Assembly (NCBI RefSeq): GCF_031157275.1
Contig: NZ_JAVIFW010000001.1
Coordinates: 496,001 to 560,000 of the forward strand
From: Streptomyces sp. LHD-70
Lineage (GTDB): Bacteria > Actinomycetota > Actinomycetes > Streptomycetales > Streptomycetaceae
Direction of reading: 5' to 3'
DNA: 64,000 nt
The first letter of the stretch is position 1; each line of letters opens with the position of its first letter. Made by a program: the position numbers and the translations under genes. Positions 58,892 through 64,000 of the stretch are shown piece by piece. The notes beneath the pieces are model-generated. The model made no database searches. It was not told the DNA's origin and saw nothing but the letters and a program-made list of their open reading frames with translations.

Positions 58892-60253
58892 ATGGACAAG
58901 CAGCAGGAATTCGTGCTCCGCACCCTCGAGGAGCGCGACATCCGCTTCGTACGCCTGTGGTTCACGGACGTCCTGGGCTTCCTGAAGTCCGTCGCGGTGG
59001 CCCCGGCCGAGCTCGAGCAGGCCTTCGACGAGGGCATCGGTTTCGACGGCTCCGCGATCGAGGGCTTCGCCCGGGTCTACGAATCGGACATGATCGCCAA
59101 GCCCGACCCGTCGACGTTCCAGATCCTCCCGTGGCGCGCGGAGGCCCCCGGCACGGCCCGGATGTTCTGCGACATCCTGATGCCCGACGGCTCCCCGTCC
59201 TACGCGGACCCGCGGTACGTCCTGAAGCGCATCCTCGCCAAGACCTCGGACCTGGGCTTCACCTTCTACACCCACCCCGAGATCGAGTTCTTCCTGCTCA
59301 AGGACAAGCCGGTGGACGGCTCCCGGCCCACCCCCGCCGACTCCTCGGGCTACTTCGACCACACCCCGCAGAACGTCGGCATGGACTTCCGCCGCCAGGC
59401 CATCACCATGCTCGAATCCATGGGCATCTCGGTCGAGTTCAGCCACCACGAGGGCGCCCCGGGCCAGCAGGAGATCGACCTGCGGTACGCGGACGCGCTC
59501 TCCACGGCCGACAACATCATGACGTTCCGCCTGGTCATGAAGCAGGTCGCCCTGGAGCAGGGCGTGCAGGCCACGTTCATGCCGAAACCGTTCTCCGAGC
59601 ACCCGGGCAGCGGCATGCACACCCACCTGTCCCTGTTCGAGGGCGACAGGAACGCCTTCTACGAATCCGGCGCCGAGTACCAGCTCTCGAAGGTCGGCCG
59701 CTCCTTCATCGCGGGCCTCCTGCGCCACGCCGCCGAGATCTCCGCGGTCACCAACCAGTGGGTCAACTCGTACAAGCGCATCTGGGGCGGTTCCGAGCGC
59801 ACCGCGGGCGCGGGCGGCGAGGCCCCCTCGTACATCTGCTGGGGCCACAACAACCGCTCGGCGCTGATCCGCGTGCCCATGTACAAGCCGGGCAAGACCG
59901 GTTCGGCCCGCGTCGAGGTCCGCTCCCTCGACTCCGGCGCCAACCCGTACCTCGCCTACGCGGTCCTCCTCGCCGCCGGCCTCAAGGGCATCGAGGAGGG
60001 GTACGAACTCCCGCCCGGCGCCGACGACGACGTCTGGGCCCTGCGCGACGCCGAACGCCGCGCCCTCGGCATCGAGCCCCTGCCGCAGAACCTCGGCGAG
60101 GCGATCGCCCTGATGGAGCGCTCGGAACTGGTCGCGGAGACGCTCGGCGAGCACGTCTACGACTTTTTCCTCAGGAACAAGAAGCAGGAGTGGGAGGAGT
60201 ACCGCAGCGAGGTCACGGCCTTCGAGCTGCGGAAGAACCTTCCGGTTCTGTAA
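58892..60253 (+). CDS. glnA2: Glutamine synthetase-like ligase GlnA2
   Basis: A 453-aa GS fold ligase. ATP/metal motifs: FDGSAIEGFARV near 52, EIEFFLL near 133, FMPKPFSEHPGSGMHTHLSL near 230 and RVEVRSLDSGANPYLA near 340. The region where GSI carries the adenylylated Tyr (NLYxLP) reads LRDAERRALGIEPLPQNL, without Tyr, so GlnE should not control it. In S. coelicolor the orthologue was reported as a gamma-glutamylpolyamine synthetase in polyamine use (established knowledge, recalled). AAGGATG precedes the ATG. A strong terminator follows. Confidence 0.92.
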   Translation: MDKQQEFVLRTLEERDIRFVRLWFTDVLGFLKSVAVAPAELEQAFDEGIGFDGSAIEGFARVYESDMIAKPDPSTFQILPWRAEAPGTARMFCDILMPDGSPSYADPRYVLKRILAKTSDLGFTFYTHPEIEFFLLKDKPVDGSRPTPADSSGYFDHTPQNVGMDFRRQAITMLESMGISVEFSHHEGAPGQQEIDLRYADALSTADNIMTFRLVMKQVALEQGVQATFMPKPFSEHPGSGMHTHLSLFEGDRNAFYESGAEYQLSKVGRSFIAGLLRHAAEISAVTNQWVNSYKRIWGGSERTAGAGGEAPSYICWGHNNRSALIRVPMYKPGKTGSARVEVRSLDSGANPYLAYAVLLAAGLKGIEEGYELPPGADDDVWALRDAERRALGIEPLPQNLGEAIALMERSELVAETLGEHVYDFFLRNKKQEWEEYRSEVTAFELRKNLPVL

Positions 60254-60260
60254 GGGAGTT

Positions 60261-60320
60261 GAGCGGTACGGCGAAAGGGCCCGGGGTGTCGCTCCCCGGG
60301 CCCTTCGCCGTACCCCGCTC
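60261..60320. terminator. Strong bidirectional terminator after glnA2
   Basis: GAGCGGTACGGCGAAAGGGC (60261 onward) pairs with the complementary arm ending GTACCCCGCTC at 60320 over more than 20 bp with small bulges and a 7-nt loop. Convergent with the VOC gene, whose stop lies at the edge. Confidence 0.85.
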
Positions 60321-60741
60321 AGATCACCGACCGCAGCGGCTTCTCCGCCCGGACCCGGTACTCCTGGATGCCCCAGCCGTTGCCGTCCGGGTCCCTGAAG
60401 TGCATGAACGTGCCGCCGTCCTGCTCGCCGTAGGTCACCGGCTCCGTGACGTCCAGGCCGCGGCCCGTCAGTTCCTTGTGGGCCTGCGCGATGTCGGCGA
60501 CGCACAGCTGCATGCCCTGGTACGAGCCGGGCGCGGGCGGCGGTGTGACGTTCAGGCCCTCCAGGTTGTCGCTGATCGCGACGGAGCAGCCCGAGCCGGG
60601 CGGGGTCAGCTGGACGACGCGCACGCCCGGCATCACCTCGCCGTCGAAGTCCACGGTGAAGCCGACCTTGTCGCGGTAGAACTCCTTCGCGCGGTCCACG
60701 TCAGAGACGGGAAGTGTGATCACTTCGAGTGTGTAGTCCAT
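60319..60741 (-). CDS. VOC-family (glyoxalase-like) protein
   Basis: A 140-aa protein with two beta-alpha-beta-beta-beta modules: YTLEVITLPVSDVDRAKEFY at the start and FMHFRDPDGNGWGIQEYRV at the end. These are dioxygenase, isomerase or antibiotic-binding folds; an isolated single-chain member cannot be assigned. The ATG at 60741 is preferred because the upstream ATG sits one base from AAGGAG. Confidence 0.88.
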   Translation of the reverse strand: MDYTLEVITLPVSDVDRAKEFYRDKVGFTVDFDGEVMPGVRVVQLTPPGSGCSVAISDNLEGLNVTPPPAPGSYQGMQLCVADIAQAHKELTGRGLDVTEPVTYGEQDGGTFMHFRDPDGNGWGIQEYRVRAEKPLRSVI

Positions 60742-60787
60742 ATCGGAAACCATGCTCCTTATCAGACGGCGCGGCTACTCTGAACGT

Positions 60788-60991
60788 ATGACCACTCGGG
60801 AAGAACTGCACGCGCTGCTCGACCGCGTCCCGGACGACGATCTGCCCGTTCTCGCCGAGCGCCTGCGCGAGCTCGGGCTGTTGCGGACGGCTGCCACCGG
60901 TCCGAAGTCGCTCGGTATGGGGAACTCCGGGCACACGGACACCTCCGAGCGGGCGGACGAAATTCTGCGCGAATCGGGCTTCGGCGAGTGA
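60788..60991 (+). CDS. Antitoxin-like small protein (VapB position)
   Basis: A 67-aa protein with a helical start (EELHALLDRVPDDDLPVLAE) and an acidic C-terminus (SERADEILRESGFGE), typical of antitoxins that wrap around a PIN toxin. Its stop overlaps the GTG of the toxin gene as GTGA. Because the toxin gene is broken, the antitoxin may be orphaned. No DNA-binding motif is clear. Confidence 0.7.
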   Translation: MTTREELHALLDRVPDDDLPVLAERLRELGLLRTAATGPKSLGMGNSGHTDTSERADEILRESGFGE

Positions 60992-61412
60992 TCGTCATGG
61001 ACACGGGCCCCTTGGTGGCCCTCACGGATCGTACTGACGCCCACCACGCTGCGTGCCGCGACTGGTACGCCGACGTGAATCCGCGCAACCTTGCCGTGCC
61101 TGCTCCGGTGATCGCCGAAGCGTGCTACTTGATCGCGCTCCGCTGCGGAGCCGAGGTGGAGGCGACTTTCCTAGAGGATCTCGCCCACGGTTGGTACGGC
61201 ACGTCACCGCAATCATGCCGGAGGAACTGCTCAGGGCCTCCGAACTGGTGCGGCGGTACGCGGACTTCCCACTCGGCGGCACGGATGCCTGCGTCATGGC
61301 CGTCGCCGAGAGGCTGAGGACCGTGCGGGTGTGCACTGTGGACCGACGCCACTTCACCACCGTACGTCCGCTCCATGCCCCGGCCTTCGAGCTGTACCCG
61401 CTCAAGCTGTAG
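60988..61412 (+). pseudogene. Frameshifted PIN-domain (VapC-like) toxin
   Basis: The first frame gives MDTGPLVALTDRTDAHHAA with the first PIN Asp and APVIAEACYL with the Glu, then runs out of homology at about 61195 and stops at 61317. A second frame continues the family with EELLRASELVRRYADFPLGG (followed by TDACVMAVAERL), then RVCTVDRRHF, and ends at 61412. Joining them around 61195-61205 would restore a 140-aa PIN ribonuclease with all four acidic residues. A +1 or -1 indel, or a sequencing error, separates them. Confidence 0.75.
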
Positions 61413-61471
61413 CACTGCTGCCCCTGCGGCTAGGCTCGGCCCGTACGACGTGATCACACGGGAGGCCGAAC

Positions 61472-64000
61472 ATGACCACGCCGGGGCGGAGAAGCAGTAC
61501 GTTCACGCGGCTGCTGCGGCACGGGTTCAACGACGCCTCCACGGCCGCGCGGCTCCTCGACAGCCCGGAGCTCGCCTCCGTCCGCAACGACCCGGTGCTG
61601 CTCGACGCCCTCGGCGCCACCGCCGACCCGGATCTCGCGCTGCTCGGGCTCGTCCGGCTCGTCGAGGCGCAGGACCCCGGCGGCCCCGAGGCCCCCGACG
61701 AGCGGCACCTGCTGCTCGACACCCTGCTGTCCGCGAAGCCGCTGCGCGACCGGCTGCTCGGCGTGCTCGGCGCCTCCGAGGCCCTCGGCGACCACCTGGC
61801 CCGCCACCCCCGGGACTGGCAGGCCCTCGTGACGTACGAGGCGAGCGATCTGCACCCGGGAGTCGAGGAGTTCGAGCACGGCCTCGCCGACGCCGTCGAC
61901 CCCGTGACGCTGCGCGTGGCCTACCGGCGCTGTCTGCTCGCCATCGCCGCGCGTGACGTGTGCGGCACCACCGACGTCGCCCAGACCGCCGCCGAGCTCG
62001 CCGACCTGGCCACCGCGACCCTGCGGGCCGCCCTCGCCATCGCCCGCGGTGCGGCGCCCGAGGACGACGCGCTCTGCTCGCTCGCCGTGATCGCGATGGG
62101 GAAGTGCGGCGGGCACGAGCTGAACTACGTGTCCGACGTGGACGTCATCTTCGTCGCGGAGCCCGCCAATGGCGCCGACGAGTCCAAGGCCATGCAGGCC
62201 GCGACCCGGCTCGCCTCGCACATGATGCGGATCTGCTCCGAGACGACCGTCGAGGGCACCATCTGGCCCGTCGACGCCAACCTGCGGCCCGAGGGGCGCA
62301 ACGGCCCGCTCGTCCGCACCCTCTCCTCGCACCTCGCCTACTACCAACGCTGGGCCAAGACCTGGGAGTTCCAGGCCCTCCTCAAGGCCCGCCCGGTCGC
62401 CGGCGACCCCGAGTTGGGCGAGGCGTACGTGGAGACGCTGGCCCCGCTGGTCTGGCAGGCCGCCGAGCGCGACAACTTCGTGCCCGACGTGCAGAAGATG
62501 CGCCGCCGGGTCGTGGACAACATCCCCGCCGCCGAGATCGAGCGCGAGCTGAAGCTCGGGCCCGGCGGCCTGCGGGACGTCGAATTCGCCGTCCAGCTCC
62601 TGCAGTTGGTGCACGGCAGGGCCGATGCCTCGCTGCGCAGCGGTTCCACCCTCGACGCCCTCGCGGCCCTCGCGGCAGGCGGGTACGTGGGCCGGGCCGA
62701 CGCCGCCCAGCTGGACGCCGCGTACCGCTTCCTGCGCGCCATGGAGCACCGCATCCAGCTGTACCGGCTGCGCCGTACCCATCTCGTGCCCGAGGACGAG
62801 CGGGACCTGCGCCGCCTCGGCCGCTCCCTCGGCCTGCGCACCGAACCCGTCACCGAGCTGGGCCGGGCCTGGCGGCGGCACGCGGCCGTGGTCCGCAGGC
62901 TGCACGAGAAGATCTTCTACCGGCCGCTCCTCGACGCCGTCGCCCAGCTCGCCCCCGGCGAGACCCGGCTCTCCGCGGACGCGGCCCGCGAACGCCTCGT
63001 CGCCCTCGGGTACGCCGACCCGGCCGCCGCCCTGCGCCACCTGGAGGCGCTGGCCTCGGGTGTGACGCGGAAGGCCGCCATCCAGCGCACCCTGCTCCCC
63101 GTGCTGCTCGGCTGGTTCGCGGACTCCGCCGACCCGGACGCGGGCCTGCTCGGCTTCCGCAAGGTCTCCGACGCCCTCGGCAAGACCCCCTGGTACCTGC
63201 GGCTCCTGCGCGACGAGGGCGCCGCCGCCGAGAACCTCGCCCGCGTCCTGTCCGCCGGCCGGCTCGCCCCCGACCTGCTGCTGCGCGCCCCGGAGGCGGT
63301 CGCCCTGCTCGGCGACTCCCGGGGCCTCGAGCCGCGCGGCCGGGACCACCTGGAGCAGGAGATCCTCGCCGCCGTGCGCCGGGCCGACGGCGCCGAGCAG
63401 GCCGTCGCGGCGGCCCGCGGGGTACGCCGCCGCGAGCTGTTCCGTACGGCCGCGGGCGACCTGATCGGCTCGTACGGGACGGAGGACAGCCCGGCCGAGG
63501 CTGACCCCGGTGCGTTGGTGGACCGGGTCGGGAGCGCGGTCTCCGACCTCACCGCCGCCACCCTCGCCGGGGCACTCCGTGCCGTGGTCCGGGCGGGCTG
63601 GGGGGACGAACTGCCCACCCGGTTCACCGTCATCGGCATGGGCCGCTTCGGCGGGCACGAGCTGGGCTACGGCTCCGACGCCGACGTGCTCTTCGTGCAC
63701 GAGCCGCGCGAGGGCGTCGACGACCAGGAGGCGGCCAAGGCCGCGAACCAGGTGGTCGCCGAGATGCGCCGGCTCCTCCAGCTGCCCACGTCCGACCCGC
63801 CGCTGCTCATCGACGCGGACCTGCGCCCGGAGGGCAAGAGCGGCCCGCTGGTGCGCACCCTCAAGTCGTACGCCGCGTACTACCACCGCTGGTCGCACGT
63901 CTGGGAGAGCCAGGCGCTGCTGCGCGCCGAGCCCGTCGCGGGCGACGCGGACCTGGGGCGCCGCTTCATCGAGCTGGTCGACCCGCTGCGCTACCCGCAG
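61472..64000 (+). CDS. glnE: Glutamine synthetase adenylyltransferase/deadenylylase (5' part)
   Basis: The first 843 codons of a protein of about 1000 aa; the frame is open at the right edge. It adds AMP to, or removes it from, glutamine synthetase I according to nitrogen status. The N-terminal adenylyl-removing domain carries AMGKCGGHELNYVSDVDVIF near 207-226 and NIPAAEIERELKLGPGGLRD near 352-372; the C-terminal transferase domain carries GMGRFGGHELGYGSDADVLF near 720-740. GGAGG precedes the ATG. glnA2 close by lacks the usual target Tyr, so the substrate is probably a glnA encoded elsewhere. Confidence 0.97.
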   Translation, partial: MTTPGRRSSTFTRLLRHGFNDASTAARLLDSPELASVRNDPVLLDALGATADPDLALLGLVRLVEAQDPGGPEAPDERHLLLDTLLSAKPLRDRLLGVLGASEALGDHLARHPRDWQALVTYEASDLHPGVEEFEHGLADAVDPVTLRVAYRRCLLAIAARDVCGTTDVAQTAAELADLATATLRAALAIARGAAPEDDALCSLAVIAMGKCGGHELNYVSDVDVIFVAEPANGADESKAMQAATRLASHMMRICSETTVEGTIWPVDANLRPEGRNGPLVRTLSSHLAYYQRWAKTWEFQALLKARPVAGDPELGEAYVETLAPLVWQAAERDNFVPDVQKMRRRVVDNIPAAEIERELKLGPGGLRDVEFAVQLLQLVHGRADASLRSGSTLDALAALAAGGYVGRADAAQLDAAYRFLRAMEHRIQLYRLRRTHLVPEDERDLRRLGRSLGLRTEPVTELGRAWRRHAAVVRRLHEKIFYRPLLDAVAQLAPGETRLSADAARERLVALGYADPAAALRHLEALASGVTRKAAIQRTLLPVLLGWFADSADPDAGLLGFRKVSDALGKTPWYLRLLRDEGAAAENLARVLSAGRLAPDLLLRAPEAVALLGDSRGLEPRGRDHLEQEILAAVRRADGAEQAVAAARGVRRRELFRTAAGDLIGSYGTEDSPAEADPGALVDRVGSAVSDLTAATLAGALRAVVRAGWGDELPTRFTVIGMGRFGGHELGYGSDADVLFVHEPREGVDDQEAAKAANQVVAEMRRLLQLPTSDPPLLIDADLRPEGKSGPLVRTLKSYAAYYHRWSHVWESQALLRAEPVAGDADLGRRFIELVDPLRYPQ

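Noticed and set aside
61454..63898. An 814-codon minus-strand frame opposite glnE
   Set aside because: Antisense shadow of a clear glnE with two intact nucleotidyltransferase motifs.

Overview
The window is high-GC actinobacterial DNA and almost certainly from a Streptomyces chromosome. The evidence is codon usage with G or C at nearly every third position, frequent GTG, TTG and possibly CTG starts, many apparently leaderless genes, iron boxes of the DmdR/IdeR type, a bacterial type A RNase P RNA with actinobacterial features, and a gene order (rnhA-cobC fusion, rnpB, map, panB, nadE, glnA2, glnE) that from memory matches the conserved core around SCO2234-SCO2310 of S. coelicolor, read in reverse. 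No prophage, integrase, transposase, tRNA, rRNA operon or CRISPR array was recognised.

Layout. 1-5 kb: the end of a DHA2-type efflux pump, a receiver-only response regulator, and a maoC/alcohol dehydrogenase/SDR group preceded by a near-perfect KstR-type palindrome, which suggests (R)-specific beta-oxidation of a lipid or steroid side chain. 5-14 kb: a small unknown protein, an unknown propeller-like protein, an iron-box-controlled siderophore-binding lipoprotein, the nif3/zinc-ribbon/RNase H-CobC group, KDPG aldolase, YaaA and an RNB ribonuclease. 14-20 kb: a MerR regulator coupled to a membrane protein, an arginase-family hydrolase, rnpB, two decayed genes, a GT2 glycosyltransferase and an F420-type nitroreductase. 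20-30 kb: a TetR/cytochrome P450 pair, PhzF, SDR, PhoD, a Gfo/Idh oxidoreductase, Bcr-type efflux coupled to a serine hydrolase, and an Rsm22-like methyltransferase. 30-41 kb: a collapsed metallophosphoesterase gene, a DDAH-type hydrolase with a structured leader, a TetR gene with twin operators, GDPD, a Prim-Pol domain protein, a lipoprotein, a second PhzF, iron-box-controlled heme oxygenase, methionine aminopeptidase, F420-NADP reductase and a site-2 protease. 41-64 kb: a giant SARP/AfsR-like regulator, a DrrAB-type exporter, panB, a DHA2 pump, a membrane EEP phosphatase, an AraJ/CmlR-like pump with a candidate leader-peptide attenuator, nadE, DUF4190/DUF4352 and DUF998 proteins, an alpha/beta hydrolase, DUF305 and DUF3105 proteins, glnA2, a VOC protein, a broken VapBC-like pair, and glnE running off the right edge.

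Working together. Two iron-regulated units (siderophore uptake, heme oxygenase) serve iron acquisition and recycling. F420-dependent chemistry is represented by the F420-NADP reductase and a deazaflavin-type nitroreductase. glnA2 and glnE are both nitrogen-metabolism genes, but glnA2 lacks an obvious adenylylation tyrosine, so glnE is more likely to act on another glutamine synthetase. The same TGAC-N5-GTCAGTT element lies upstream of the maoC group and upstream of the TetR-P450 pair, hinting at shared control of lipid or steroid oxidation.

Non-coding structure is rich. Six copies of one large palindromic element sit just behind stop codons. At least nine short tandem repeats have different units (10, 11, 13, 16, 17, 24 and 28 bp, plus a coding repeat). 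The most novel-looking signals are the leader-peptide/hairpin before the MFS gene at 51205, the Shine-Dalgarno-sequestering inverted repeat before the DDAH gene, two CTG starts at 4-bp stop/start overlaps, and the shared TGAC-N5-GTCA operator. No wholly new multi-gene system could be demonstrated from sequence alone.
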